34,775 nucleotides of DNA, from positions 1-34,775 of the forward strand of contig JBGUIU010000343.1 in NCBI GenBank assembly GCA_045113275.1. Reading direction: 5' to 3'. The notes beneath the pieces are model-generated. The model had not been told where the DNA came from, ran no database searches, and saw only the letters and a list, made by a program, of their open reading frames with translations. The position numbers and the translations under genes are program-made. Shown here piece by piece: positions 1 to 8,627 of the stretch. Origin of the DNA: UBA1181 sp045113275. Lineage in GTDB: Bacteria > Bacteroidota > Bacteroidia > Bacteroidales > Paludibacteraceae. Position 1 is the stretch's first letter; every line of letters begins with the position of its first letter.

Positions 1-320
1 TCTGTTGAAAATAGGGGTATTTTGCACTCCTTTATCTGCTCATATTGATTGTTTCCCTTACCCAGATAAAGGGAAAATAAAAAAACGACTCTGCCATCAT
101 CATCTCGATTGTAATCGGCACCAGTTGTATCTGCATATGTAACGACCAACCTGTCTAATACAACAGAATCTTGTATACCATCTCCATTTATATCTCCCAC
201 GTCAGAGATTTGAAAACCTACGTACTCCGTATCATCCTGTGTGTTATCAGAAGAATTGGAACCACATCCGAAAACGATTGGGATAAGCAACCAGATAAAA
301 TATTTATACCAATGTGTCAT
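1..320 (-). CDS. Partial lipoprotein with an Asp-rich calcium-loop motif (C-terminus beyond window)
   Basis: The reading frame begins at the ATG on bases 320-318 and stays open to the window edge, giving 106 visible residues. It starts MTHWYKYFIW with a hydrophobic stretch ending in Cys19 (IVFGC), which reads as a lipoprotein signal peptide. A low-complexity Ser/Asn/Asp spacer follows, then DVGDINGDGIQD (residues 40-51), a D-x-N-x-D-x-x-x-D loop like those of FG-GAP or dockerin calcium sites. The first 53 residues nearly match those of the gene upstream on the same strand; after VVL the two proteins diverge completely. It starts 37 bases after that gene's stop, so the two are probably co-transcribed. 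The function is not recognised; an envelope location is inferred from the lipobox. Confidence 0.6.
   Translation of the reverse strand, partial: MTHWYKYFIWLLIPIVFGCGSNSSDNTQDDTEYVGFQISDVGDINGDGIQDSVVLDRLVVTYADTTGADYNRDDDGRVVFLFSLYLGKGNNQYEQIKECKIPLFST
160..320 (-). repeat. Duplicated lipoprotein leader, copy 1
   Basis: These 161 bases align without gaps to 1085-1245 at about 88 percent identity by hand count (19 differences). The similarity covers the start codon, signal peptide and calcium-loop region and stops abruptly just after the VVL codons. Confidence 0.85.
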
Positions 321-357
321 ATCTATTAAATTTCATTATAATAAATCTACCCTTCTT

Positions 358-1245
358 TCATCTCCGCAAAAACTTCTTGCCCTCCTTCGTCAAAAAAGGT
401 TCTATTTCGTTGAGCGGAATGATTGCTTCCGGACATCCTTCGAAGCAATCATCTGTAATCTCATAACGCTGATAATATATACATAAAGAGTCATCACGAC
501 CAATATAAGGAGGACACTCAGAATATTTGAATCTTCCTTCCTCTATATCTTTCTCCTTCGATATATATGACATCAACAAACTGCGGAAATCATCATTCTT
601 ACGAATCATATCCCAACTAAATGACTTTCCTGTCTTTTTGTCGTATGTTATGAAATATGTATAATAACAAACTCTACAATCAAAACTTTCGTATTCAAAC
701 AGATAGGTAACGAAATGGTCATTCTCGTAAACAGGCATAATACGGTAGGTCTCATCCTCTTCGAAACCCTTCCATTTCATGTTTCCCAATAATTCTTTGT
801 TCTTATAAAAGACATCTTCAAGACTTGTATCTTCTGACAATTCACGATCTGATATGTTAGAATAATTATATCTGTTTTCCCTTTTTCGGAGATTTGGATT
901 TAGAAAGTCGTGTTTTATGGCGTTAATAACTTTTTGCGACAATCCCTTTTTCATGAAGCACAATTTTACGCTAGTACCATTCTCATTTACTGCTTCCATT
1001 TTCAACATCGTATCATTGTCGATAACACTCATCTTACTAGCAGTCATCTCTTTTTTGTTCGACGTTACTAACGAATCACATAACACAACAGAATCTTGAA
1101 TGTCATCTCCATTTGTATCTCCCACGTCAGAGATTTGAGACCCCTCCTTCTCCGTATCATTCTGTGTGCTATCAGAGGAATTGGAGCCACACCCGAAAAC
1201 GATTGGGATAAGCAACAAGATGGAATATTTAAACCAATGTGTCAT
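358..1245 (-). CDS. Putative lipoprotein, possible DUF3298/RsiV-like C-terminal domain
   Basis: This encodes 295 residues from the ATG at 1245; the frame extends three codons further to an ATG at 1254, but alignment with the downstream paralogue favours MTHW as the start. A lipoprotein signal ends at Cys19. The leader then carries DVGDTNGDDIQD, a calcium-loop relative in which one loop glycine is replaced by Asp. The C-terminal third has the pattern YFITYDKKTGK ... IYYQRYEI ... AIIPLNEIEPFL, which resembles the end of DUF3298 (RsiV/PdaC-like) domains, where a final 'IPY-eL-pyL' strand is typical. That assignment comes from pattern memory and is tentative. It is the first gene of a likely two-gene operon with the truncated paralogue at bases 1-320. 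Confidence 0.6.
   Translation of the reverse strand: MTHWFKYSILLLIPIVFGCGSNSSDSTQNDTEKEGSQISDVGDTNGDDIQDSVVLCDSLVTSNKKEMTASKMSVIDNDTMLKMEAVNENGTSVKLCFMKKGLSQKVINAIKHDFLNPNLRKRENRYNYSNISDRELSEDTSLEDVFYKNKELLGNMKWKGFEEDETYRIMPVYENDHFVTYLFEYESFDCRVCYYTYFITYDKKTGKSFSWDMIRKNDDFRSLLMSYISKEKDIEEGRFKYSECPPYIGRDDSLCIYYQRYEITDDCFEGCPEAIIPLNEIEPFLTKEGKKFLRR
1085..1245 (-). repeat. Duplicated lipoprotein leader, copy 2
   Basis: This is the partner of bases 160-320, offset by exactly 925 bases. The coding sequence downstream of this shared leader is unrelated in the two genes. Confidence 0.85.
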
Positions 1246-1507
1246 GTCTATCAATTCATTAAATTACGTTACAAGAATAATAACGATGGGGTCATAAAAT
1301 TACATCTACAAATTTAAAATATACGGAAAAATAAAAAAAATGAAATCAAAACAAATTAAAAAACATCAAAATGAATTTTTAGAACCCACCAAATAATTTT
1401 TATCCTATATTTGTAGGGTAGATGAATGGATGAACAAATAGAAGATCATTTCAGTATTATTTTATATATTCGTCTCATAAATTCAATTAATAAAAACAAT
1501 ATAAATT
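1246..1507. promoter_or_regulatory. Divergent AT-rich intergenic control region
   Basis: This stretch separates the minus-strand lipoprotein operon from the plus-strand DUF4197 gene. TATATTTG at 1406-1413 fits the Bacteroides -7 consensus TAnnTTTG for the plus-strand gene, but no clear -33 element precedes it. On the minus strand TAAATTTG (1309-1316) could be the -7 of the lipoprotein operon, again without a clear -33. An A-rich tract covers 1325-1375. No hairpin is evident. Confidence 0.4.
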
Positions 1508-2368
1508 ATGGGCTTATTAAACAATGTTATTTCTGTTCTTTCCTCAGCTGCGCAAGAGGCTTTGAAGAACGATTCCGTAAAGGAAATCATATCATCCGTA
1601 AGTAATGGAAAATCGATAGATGTTGCCTCTGGCCTTAAAGCGGCATTGAAATTAGGAATAGAAACTGCAGCGACTAACCTTAGTAAAAAAGATGGATTCC
1701 TTGCTGATGCTGCTGTTCGCATCGGACTACCAGAAGAAGCTCTTACCGCTTTCAATGCTGTTCAGAGCATCTCACAAAATGCCACCTTCAACTCTATTCT
1801 TAATGCAACGGGCGTATCAATCCCAAGCATGGAAACTATCGTCACACTCTTCAACCGTGCCGCTGAGAATGCTGCTCCAAAATCTGTGGACATCTTCACC
1901 AATGCCATCACCAATATCTCCATCGCCGATGCAGAGCAAATCCTCTTCGGAGAAGATAATGCAGCAACCGCTTACTTGAAAGATAATACACAGTCACAAC
2001 TCCAAAATGCATTTATCCCTTCTATAGCAACTTCCTTAAGTGCTGTGAAGATAGCAAACATGACACCTTCTGATGCATGGAACACATATGCTTCCTATAA
2101 TAATAAGTTGGTAGAACTGCTTGATAACAGTGCCGTTAAGACAGGTTTGGAGATCGCTCGAATGACAGGCGTATTAAAAGATGAGTATTTTGAAAAGATC
2201 CGAAATCTGTCTGAAGTGAAAGGTGATCTATCTGAATACGTCACCAACAAAGCTCTTGATGGATTATTCCTTAAAGTATCTGAAAAAGAAGCTGATATAC
2301 GTCACAATGCCAGTGCTCGTGTAAGTGATGTTCTTCAAAGCGTATTCGGAAGACTAGATAACAGATAG
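1508..2368 (+). CDS. DUF4197 family protein
   Basis: This encodes 286 residues. The order of motifs fits DUF4197: GLKAALKLGIETA near residue 42, LSKKDGFL near 58, IRIGLPEE-like VRIGLPEEAL near 70, NRAAENAAPKSVDIF near 115, DAEQILFGEDNAAT near 140, and YVTNKALDGLFLKVSEKEADIR towards the end. Family members usually carry a signal peptide or lipobox. This one starts MGLLNNVISVLSSAAQEAL, an amphipathic stretch without a clear signal, so it may be cytoplasmic or its real start may be missed. The family has no established biochemical role that I can name. It stands alone, with a convergent hydrolase gene downstream. Confidence 0.8.
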   Translation: MGLLNNVISVLSSAAQEALKNDSVKEIISSVSNGKSIDVASGLKAALKLGIETAATNLSKKDGFLADAAVRIGLPEEALTAFNAVQSISQNATFNSILNATGVSIPSMETIVTLFNRAAENAAPKSVDIFTNAITNISIADAEQILFGEDNAATAYLKDNTQSQLQNAFIPSIATSLSAVKIANMTPSDAWNTYASYNNKLVELLDNSAVKTGLEIARMTGVLKDEYFEKIRNLSEVKGDLSEYVTNKALDGLFLKVSEKEADIRHNASARVSDVLQSVFGRLDNR

Positions 2369-2436
2369 AGATCATACGACACTCATCTAAGTGCTCAACA
2401 CATGTAATCAAAACGATGACGTGAGCTTCAAACCAT

Positions 2437-3120
2437 CTATGCTTTAAGGAAGGCTAATACTGCAGCATTAAACTCAGTCGGTTTTTTGTTCGCAATAAAA
2501 TGGTCTCCACGAATCAGGCTCAACTTCGAATTTTTTATATGATTAGCAATAAGACGCGTATGTGATTCTTTTACCATATCATTTGTCCCTGCGATAACAA
2601 GCGTAGGGACATTTATTTTTTCTAAATCATCAACCGCAATAGCTGGATCGTTGACCATCAGACCTAACATCTCAGCATGAGCTTTTGCTTCAGGACTCTT
2701 ATTAGCAAAAATACGAGCCACTCTATATCCCAGCTCTATCGGCAACTGAACCATTCGTTTAATTCCTCCTGTATCAAGATTACCGCCATTTAATATAAGC
2801 TTATTCACTCTGCAGGGATACGTAAGAGCAAATAGCATAGCAATATTGGCACCATCCGAAAAGCCTAAGATAGTAGCTTTCTCAATATGAAGTCGATCCA
2901 TAAACACCGATAAGTCATCGGCAAACTGTCGGATGGTGAATGGCGCATCTCCCCGCGGCGTCTTCCCATGTCCTCTGGTATCTACCGCATACACATGATA
3001 AGTTTGAGCAAACACAGAAATCTGATGAGAAAAATAAGTATGGTCTTCTCCGTTTCCATGAAGAAGAATCAATGGATCGCCAGTTCCCTGCTCTATGTAA
3101 TAATGTAATATATCTGCCAT
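2437..3120 (-). CDS. Alpha/beta-fold hydrolase
   Basis: This encodes 227 residues from the ATG at 3120 (another in-frame ATG lies at 3129). The fold's marks are in order: the oxyanion motif HGNGED at residues 21-26, the strand VYAVDTRGHG at 43-52, the nucleophile elbow GFSDG with Ser88, an acid in AGTNDM (Asp181) and a late histidine in RGDHF (His207). This is a complete Ser-Asp-His triad in a short, cytoplasmic, monodomain enzyme without a signal peptide. The substrate cannot be read from the sequence; esterase, lactonase or peptidase activity are all possible. It is monocistronic and convergent with the DUF4197 gene. Confidence 0.85.
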   Translation of the reverse strand: MADILHYYIEQGTGDPLILLHGNGEDHTYFSHQISVFAQTYHVYAVDTRGHGKTPRGDAPFTIRQFADDLSVFMDRLHIEKATILGFSDGANIAMLFALTYPCRVNKLILNGGNLDTGGIKRMVQLPIELGYRVARIFANKSPEAKAHAEMLGLMVNDPAIAVDDLEKINVPTLVIAGTNDMVKESHTRLIANHIKNSKLSLIRGDHFIANKKPTEFNAAVLAFLKA

Positions 3121-3247
3121 TCTAACCATTATTTGGTGAATCCTATCAATGCATCGTTTGAGTTAATTATAATATGAAAAGGATATCGAAATAGTTTCAA
3201 AAATCCCATGAAATGAATTGATAGAGCTCACCTATCTAATTTAATTA

Positions 3248-3279
3248 CAAATCTATATTTCCTCTTCAGAAGTTCCAAA
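3248..3279 (-). promoter_or_regulatory. Probable promoter of the alpha/beta hydrolase gene
   Basis: Read on the minus strand, TTTG (3276-3279) precedes TAGATTTG (3248-3255) by 20 bases, matching the Bacteroides -33/-7 pattern. Transcription would begin near 3241, giving a leader of roughly 120 bases. Confidence 0.5.
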
Positions 3280-3369
3280 AAATAGAATCTGTTATTGTTG
3301 ATTAAACGAAGAATAGATGGAATAAAAAACACAAGTATAAATATTATTCAATTTTTTCTTATAAAATTA

Positions 3370-3399
3370 TTGCATATTGTAAATATTATTGTATTTTTG
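3370..3399 (+). promoter_or_regulatory. Promoter of the tra (type IV secretion) operon
   Basis: TTG at 3370-3372, a 19-base spacer and TATTTTTG at 3392-3399 form a textbook Bacteroides promoter. The expected start is near 3406, upstream of the small membrane ORF and traE. I see no second promoter within the ten genes that follow. Confidence 0.7.
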
Positions 3400-3466
3400 C
3401 AATCAAAATAACTATTGTGTAATGTTTGTTGCTGTTTTTAACAGCAAATTGAAAAAAAATATCGAG

Positions 3467-3655
3467 ATGTTTGGACTAAATTCTATCAGTTGGTGTTCAT
3501 TTCTGTCTATCAGTTTTATCTTCTGTTTAGCAGTAGATTTGTCGTTACTTGGTATCCATTATCTAACTCAACGGAAAGGTAAGCAGCAATCAATCCATCA
3601 AATAAGAGGAAAGCGATTTCATAAGACCTCGACAGTTAAGGATCCTGACATATAG
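3467..3655 (+). CDS. Small single-span membrane protein ahead of traE
   Basis: The frame is open from base 3389, but the promoter's -7 element overlaps that start. ATG at 3467 (62 residues) or ATG at 3422 (77 residues) is therefore more likely. From 3467 the protein begins MFGLNSISWCSFLS. It has one hydrophobic span (about residues 9-30) followed by a very basic tail (QRKGKQQ, RGKRFHK). It lies between the operon promoter and traE with a 71-base gap. I do not recognise a family. By position it could be an extra inner-membrane component or regulator of the secretion apparatus, but it could also be a non-coding leader. Confidence 0.4.
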   Translation: MFGLNSISWCSFLSISFIFCLAVDLSLLGIHYLTQRKGKQQSIHQIRGKRFHKTSTVKDPDI

Positions 3656-3726
3656 GCATCACATATCAATTCTACCTATAGATCAACATTAAACTTTATA
3701 AATAAACAATTTAAACAAATTGAATC

Positions 3727-4026
3727 ATGAAAAAAATTTTATCTATTGCAGGACTAACGTTTTTATCTGTTAGTGAGATTTTTGCACAGAAGCAGGCCTC
3801 TGCCGCATTAAAATCAGCCAATGATCAACTTGACAAGATGGTATCACCTGCCCTCACTTTATTTATGTCATTATGCGGATTATTTGCACTCGTCGGAGGG
3901 GCTGTCGTCGCATATAAGTTATTCAATGGAGACAATGACTCTGCCAAGAAGATAGGAGGATGGGTAGCCGGACTGATTGTTGCATGTGTCGTTTCGATGG
4001 TGGTTAAGAATTTCTTCTTTGCTTAA
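3727..4026 (+). CDS. traE: TraE-family protein (DUF4134, VirB2-like)
   Basis: This encodes 99 residues. A signal peptide (MKKILSIAGLTFLSVSEIFA) is followed by a short hydrophilic part and two hydrophobic spans (about 42-63 and 77-95), with a GDNDSAKKIGGW turn between them. This is the layout of DUF4134, the TraE product of Bacteroides conjugative elements, regarded as the pilin-like VirB2 counterpart in the inner membrane. The invariant-looking Gly-Gly-Trp after the turn is present. traF follows after five bases. Confidence 0.85.
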   Translation: MKKILSIAGLTFLSVSEIFAQKQASAALKSANDQLDKMVSPALTLFMSLCGLFALVGGAVVAYKLFNGDNDSAKKIGGWVAGLIVACVVSMVVKNFFFA

Positions 4027-4031
4027 GATGC

Positions 4032-4340
4032 ATGAATTATAGGATAAACAAAGGGGTTGGAAAGTCTTTTGAGTTTAAAGGATTACGAACCACATACGTT
4101 TTTATTGCCCTAGGCGGAATCATCGTATCTATATTACTTTACTTTCTACTCGGACTTCTCCTTCCCTTTGAGGTAACCATCGCAATAATTATTCTATGTG
4201 TATTAACGAGTGTAGGTGGTGCATATTACCTAAATCACCGTTTTGGAGAGAATGGTCTTTCGTATTCCAGAGCGCAATGGAGAACCTATCAGTTGATACG
4301 TAATAACAAACGTGTGTGTTCCCTCATGAAAAACAAGTAA
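4032..4340 (+). CDS. traF: TraF-family protein (DUF4133, VirB3-like)
   Basis: This encodes 102 residues. It opens with YRINKGVGKSFEFKGLRT, the usual DUF4133 start (INKG ... EFKGL). Two adjacent membrane spans (about 22-43 and 46-66) and a cytoplasmic basic tail follow. In Bacteroides elements TraF is the VirB3-like partner of the VirB4 ATPase. It starts five bases after traE and is followed by traG after 54 bases. Confidence 0.85.
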   Translation: MNYRINKGVGKSFEFKGLRTTYVFIALGGIIVSILLYFLLGLLLPFEVTIAIIILCVLTSVGGAYYLNHRFGENGLSYSRAQWRTYQLIRNNKRVCSLMKNK

Positions 4341-4394
4341 ACAACGCAAACCTCCTATTAATCATCTATCTCATAAGAACAACATACATACCTC

Positions 4395-6902
4395 ATGGAC
4401 TTCAATATAAAAAGAAAAAATATTGAGAACGTATTCCCTCTCTGGCGTTTTGAGGACGGATTTCTCATCTCCAAAACTGCAGATATTACGTGTTGTTTTG
4501 AAATAACACTACCGCAGGTATATACTCAATCGACAGACGAGTATGATATACTACATAAAGCGTTTGTTTCTGCCATCAGAGAACTGCCCGATTATACGAT
4601 TGTTCATAAACAGGATATCTTTTCGTCTGCCACGACTCAGGTTGAGGATTCCAGCCATTCGTTTTTATCCTCTGCCTATCAAAAGCATTTTGAGGGACGA
4701 GCTTATCTGAAGCATCAAGCGTTCCTGTATATCACACTATCCAGCAAAAATAGAATGGAGTGTCGGGCTACTGCATCTGCTCTGTGTAGGAATACGCTAA
4801 TCCCCAATGAGCAACTGGATGAGAACAGGATGAATCATTTCAAAGAGTCTATCGCACGATTAACACAGATTCTAAAAGACGCTGATATCTCTATCCGTCC
4901 GTTAGGTGAAGATGAACTTCTTGGGACACCAGAGTCATTCGGTTGGATAGAGAAATATCTGACCCTAGATTACACTAATCATAGCACGGTTCTAAAAGAT
5001 CTTCACATTGAGGATGGCTGTTTGATGATTGGGGATCAATATGTCTCTTGTTTTTCCATTGCCGACTTGGACGTTGTACCAGCCGAAGTTGCCAATTATT
5101 CTTACAACAAAAAGCTATCCAACCCACCCTCTTTCTTTTTGCCTCAAAGCTTTGTAGCGAATCTGTCTCTAAATATGCCTTTCGAGCACATTTATAATCA
5201 ATACTTTTTTTTAGACAACAACAAAGAGAATCTAAAAAGGATACAGCAGAAAGGGAAGCTTCAGCAGGCCTTCTCCTCCGCCTCAAGAGAGAATGCTATA
5301 AACCTTGAGATGAATACGCAATTTCTTGATGAAGCATACCATGAGCAAAAAAGGACCGTCCGATGTGCATTCAATATCTTGATTTGGGATCGAAACTGGG
5401 AGATGTTACTAAACAAAAATTCGATCGCAGAAGCAGCATTGTCTGGCATAAATTGCTGCACAAAAGGGAAGATAGAGAAGATTGTCCCTCAAATATTCTG
5501 GGGAGGCATTCCTGGAGCCGCTTCTCAATATCCAAGTGAACTGTCATTCCTAACGTTTATCGAACAGGGATGTTGTTTTCTGAACTTTGATACAAACTAC
5601 AGGGATATGGTGAGTCATCAACACTTCGGAATTTATCTTACAGACCGAATAGCAGGTATCCCCATCCGCATCGATTTAGATGATTATCCTAAAAAGAAAG
5701 GATGGATAGACAACCGAAACAAAGTGATCATAGGGCCATCAGGATCAGGTAAATCATTCTTCACAAACAATCTAGTTCGTCAATATTGGGAACAGGGGTG
5801 TCACATCGTACTCGTGGACATAGGTGATTCGTATCAAGGATTATGTCAGATGATTCAAGAAGAAACCAATGGAAAAGATGGCGTTTATTACACCTATACA
5901 GATACGGCACCCCTCTCCTTTAACCCGTTCTATGAACCGGATTATGAATATTCGGAAGAAAAGAAGGAGCAATTATTAACCCTGATCAAAACCCTTTGGA
6001 AAGGAGACAATCCAATATCGAACAGTGAGAGTATCCATATCAAGGTATGTATATACAATTACATAGATAAGATCTGTGAGAACCGTTCCATCAAACCCTG
6101 TTTCAATACTTTCTACGAATATCTGATAAAGGACTTTAAACCATATGTTACGGAACAGATGAAGATACGGTTAGAAAACTTTGATGTTGATGACATGATA
6201 CAGGTATTAAAACCATTCTCACATGGAGGAATGTTTGAGCACCTGCTTAACTCTGATAGGGATATGAATCTACTAAACAAACGATTCATTGTTTTTGAAT
6301 TAGACAATATCAAGAATAATAAAACACTCTTCCCTATCGTCACACTTATCATCATGGCCACTTTCATGGATAAGATTCGTCGGTTACCGTCAGACCAACG
6401 GAAATTCATGCTCATTGAAGAAGCGTGGCAAGCCATAGCCAAAGAAGGAATGGCCTCATTCATCGGATATCTATATCGTACAGCCAGGAAACACTTCGGT
6501 GAGATTGCCATCGTAACACAAGAGCCTGATGACTTGGTCGGGAATAAGTTCATTAAAGATATTATGATTACACAATCACACTGCAAGATCCTATTAGATC
6601 TACGGGATTTCAAAGAAAAGGCGCAGACCATTCAAGAGATTCTGTCACTCTCTCAGAAAGAGCAGAATATATTATTCTCCGTCAACAATGGTCTCGATTA
6701 TACACACAGATCCAAATACAAAGAGGTCTTTATATCCTTACGAAGCTATTGTGCTGTTTATGGAGTGGAAGTCAGTAAAGAAGAGTACTGTACATTCACA
6801 ACCGATAAAGAAGAAAAAGGTCGCATTCAATCCTTACGAACACAGAACAATGGTTCTATACAACAAGCTATCAAAACCTATATTAAAGATTATATGAAAT
6901 GA
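4395..6902 (+). CDS. traG: TraG, VirB4-family conjugation ATPase
   Basis: This encodes 835 residues, the usual length for TraG of Bacteroides conjugative elements. The N-terminal part is the family-specific domain. The C-terminal motor has a Walker A motif GPSGSGKS at residues 447-454 and a Walker B FMLIEEAW at 671-678 (acid pair Glu675-Glu676). Further on are the sensor-like TARKHFGEIAIVTQEPDD and a TQSHCKILLDL strand typical of VirB4 proteins. It would power assembly or substrate transfer at the inner membrane. It is the only secretion ATPase in the cluster: no VirB11 or VirD4 is present. Its stop overlaps the start of traI by four bases (ATGA), implying translational coupling. Confidence 0.93.
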   Translation: MDFNIKRKNIENVFPLWRFEDGFLISKTADITCCFEITLPQVYTQSTDEYDILHKAFVSAIRELPDYTIVHKQDIFSSATTQVEDSSHSFLSSAYQKHFEGRAYLKHQAFLYITLSSKNRMECRATASALCRNTLIPNEQLDENRMNHFKESIARLTQILKDADISIRPLGEDELLGTPESFGWIEKYLTLDYTNHSTVLKDLHIEDGCLMIGDQYVSCFSIADLDVVPAEVANYSYNKKLSNPPSFFLPQSFVANLSLNMPFEHIYNQYFFLDNNKENLKRIQQKGKLQQAFSSASRENAINLEMNTQFLDEAYHEQKRTVRCAFNILIWDRNWEMLLNKNSIAEAALSGINCCTKGKIEKIVPQIFWGGIPGAASQYPSELSFLTFIEQGCCFLNFDTNYRDMVSHQHFGIYLTDRIAGIPIRIDLDDYPKKKGWIDNRNKVIIGPSGSGKSFFTNNLVRQYWEQGCHIVLVDIGDSYQGLCQMIQEETNGKDGVYYTYTDTAPLSFNPFYEPDYEYSEEKKEQLLTLIKTLWKGDNPISNSESIHIKVCIYNYIDKICENRSIKPCFNTFYEYLIKDFKPYVTEQMKIRLENFDVDDMIQVLKPFSHGGMFEHLLNSDRDMNLLNKRFIVFELDNIKNNKTLFPIVTLIIMATFMDKIRRLPSDQRKFMLIEEAWQAIAKEGMASFIGYLYRTARKHFGEIAIVTQEPDDLVGNKFIKDIMITQSHCKILLDLRDFKEKAQTIQEILSLSQKEQNILFSVNNGLDYTHRSKYKEVFISLRSYCAVYGVEVSKEEYCTFTTDKEEKGRIQSLRTQNNGSIQQAIKTYIKDYMK

Positions 6903-7510
6903 AAAAATTAGTAGTATCCGTTTTATTTATGTCTGCCTATTGGACATTAATCGCACAAAGTGCCATGGTCGTAACAGACCCAACCTCCTTTGCTCAAAGA
7001 CTCTCTTTGGCGACAGAGGAGATGAACGAACAGATTGAACAAAAATATAAATTCATCCAACAGATTCAGATCGCACAGAAAGCATACGAAGAGAGTAAAA
7101 AGATCCAGCAACGAGTCGAACAGGTATCCACCTACATCAAGACAGCCAACGAGGTAGTTGACATCATCGTCCTTGGTGAAGATATCATGAATCTTTGCAA
7201 GAATATGAGAGAGAAGATTAAGAATTCTGATCTGCTGACAAATACAGAAAAGAGTCAGTGCATCATCGAGTTGGTCAACTGTACATCCAACGTGAGCAAT
7301 ATAGCGAAACGTGCTAGTGCCGTCGTGCAAGATAAGACTGAAAAGAACGATGCCGCCATGAGCGATTTCGAACGTCAACAGGAACTTCGATACCTCAAAA
7401 ACGAGATGCAACTCACCAAAGCAGAACTTGTACGAATCTACAACAATGCGTTTACATCTAGCATGGCTGAAGAGCGAAACAATGCCTTATTCTCTTTCAT
7501 TAAATTCTAA
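6899..7510 (+). CDS. traI: TraI-family periplasmic coiled-coil protein (DUF4141)
   Basis: This encodes 203 residues. It has a signal peptide (MKKLVVSVLFMSAYWTLIAQS), then VVTDPTSFAQRL, close to the 'vfDptn-aqnl' start of DUF4141. A long Gln/Glu/Lys-rich helix (about 40-85) and a second helical part near the C-terminus predict coiled coils. The general layout recalls VirB5 minor pilus proteins, but that equivalence is inference. Here it directly follows traG, without an intervening traH-like gene. Confidence 0.8.
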   Translation: MKKLVVSVLFMSAYWTLIAQSAMVVTDPTSFAQRLSLATEEMNEQIEQKYKFIQQIQIAQKAYEESKKIQQRVEQVSTYIKTANEVVDIIVLGEDIMNLCKNMREKIKNSDLLTNTEKSQCIIELVNCTSNVSNIAKRASAVVQDKTEKNDAAMSDFERQQELRYLKNEMQLTKAELVRIYNNAFTSSMAEERNNALFSFIKF

Positions 7511-7518
7511 TTGTCCCC

Positions 7519-8616
7519 ATGAATACCAATTCTTTTAATCTATCATCCTTTCTTTCGGATGATTTCATCAATACGCTATTTGATAAGTGTGTCAATCAGA
7601 TATCAGGTGTCACAGAGATCTGCTTTTTGTTATGCGGGCTCTTTGCTTTAGGGTATTTTGCAAATATATTATTGAAAACATGGGCCAAAGGGAAAGCCAT
7701 TGATTTCAACAGTTTACTTCGTCCATTTGTCATTGGCATCATCTGCTTAAACTTCTCATGGGTATATGGATTGGTCGATGATATATTCAATCCCATTAAC
7801 GAATATACGGCCACAATTGCAAATACCGAGAGTCCTGAGATGACAGAAAACAGAAATCGGCTGAATCAGGTAAAAAAAGAGTTCATTGCAGCCGAAAAAG
7901 CCGCTAAATCAGATGATGGTTTTTGGAAAGGTGTCTTCTCTGTCAACTCTATCGGTAGCTTCTTTGACAACCTATACATGAACGTTATGGATTTACTACT
8001 ATATGGTTTGCAATACATAGCGGGGATTGCCTTTGGCGCTGTTAAACTAACAATACGAGCCATCAGTATCTCTTTCCGAATTGTTCTGATTGTCTTTGGT
8101 CCTTTTGCTTTTGCGCTCTCCGTCCTTCCTATATTTAAAGACAACTGGAAGAGTTGGTTGAGCAAGTATATCAACGTATGTCTATTCATTCCAATTGCTA
8201 ACCTTATGGATGTTATCGTCGCACAGCTTCATAACACCTTAAACGCACAGCATATTGATATCTATAATCAAGCCATTAAGATGTTAAACAAAGATGTATC
8301 TCAAGTAGATTCCCTGCTGACAACCATCACCATATCATACATTATCTTCATGGTAGCCTTCATCATACTCTATTTGATGATCCCATCCATTGCCAGTTAC
8401 ATCGTAAGTGCGGCAGGTATGGAAAGCCTAACTGGAGGTATCACACTGGCAGGCTCAGCCGCTGCATCCAAGTTAATTAGCGGAACAGCTCCCAATCCAT
8501 TGACGACCAATATCCTTCAATTGTTCCGTCGCCATACGTGGAAACAGCGTATAAGAGAGTGGATAACCTCTGGAGCAGGTCTAGTGCATAACAATACTGT
8601 CGTTTCTCAATCCTAA
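7519..8616 (+). CDS. traJ: TraJ, VirB6-like polytopic inner-membrane protein
   Basis: This encodes 365 residues. It has five or six hydrophobic spans, at about 33-52, 68-84, 157-178, 184-205, 215-236 and 270-296, with a hydrophilic loop at about 95-150. The central IVLIVFGPFAFALSVLP and SWLSKYINVCLFIPIANL segments are characteristic of the TraJ/VirB6 family of Bacteroides elements. It would form part of the inner-membrane translocation channel. Spacings of 8 and 11 bases on its two sides place it firmly in the operon. Confidence 0.88.
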   Translation: MNTNSFNLSSFLSDDFINTLFDKCVNQISGVTEICFLLCGLFALGYFANILLKTWAKGKAIDFNSLLRPFVIGIICLNFSWVYGLVDDIFNPINEYTATIANTESPEMTENRNRLNQVKKEFIAAEKAAKSDDGFWKGVFSVNSIGSFFDNLYMNVMDLLLYGLQYIAGIAFGAVKLTIRAISISFRIVLIVFGPFAFALSVLPIFKDNWKSWLSKYINVCLFIPIANLMDVIVAQLHNTLNAQHIDIYNQAIKMLNKDVSQVDSLLTTITISYIIFMVAFIILYLMIPSIASYIVSAAGMESLTGGITLAGSAAASKLISGTAPNPLTTNILQLFRRHTWKQRIREWITSGAGLVHNNTVVSQS

Positions 8617-8627
8617 TTTGCCTGATC

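Larger units (their letters stand above)
3121..3466. other. Intergenic region between divergent hydrolase and tra operons
   Basis: About 346 AT-rich bases hold the two divergent promoters described separately. I see no coding frame with a convincing product, no tRNA and no clear hairpin. There is also no direct repeat or integrase site that would mark the edge of a mobile element. Confidence 0.5.

Noticed and set aside
241..486. Plus-strand frame of 81 codons
   Set aside because: It is antisense to the two lipoprotein genes and has no independent support.
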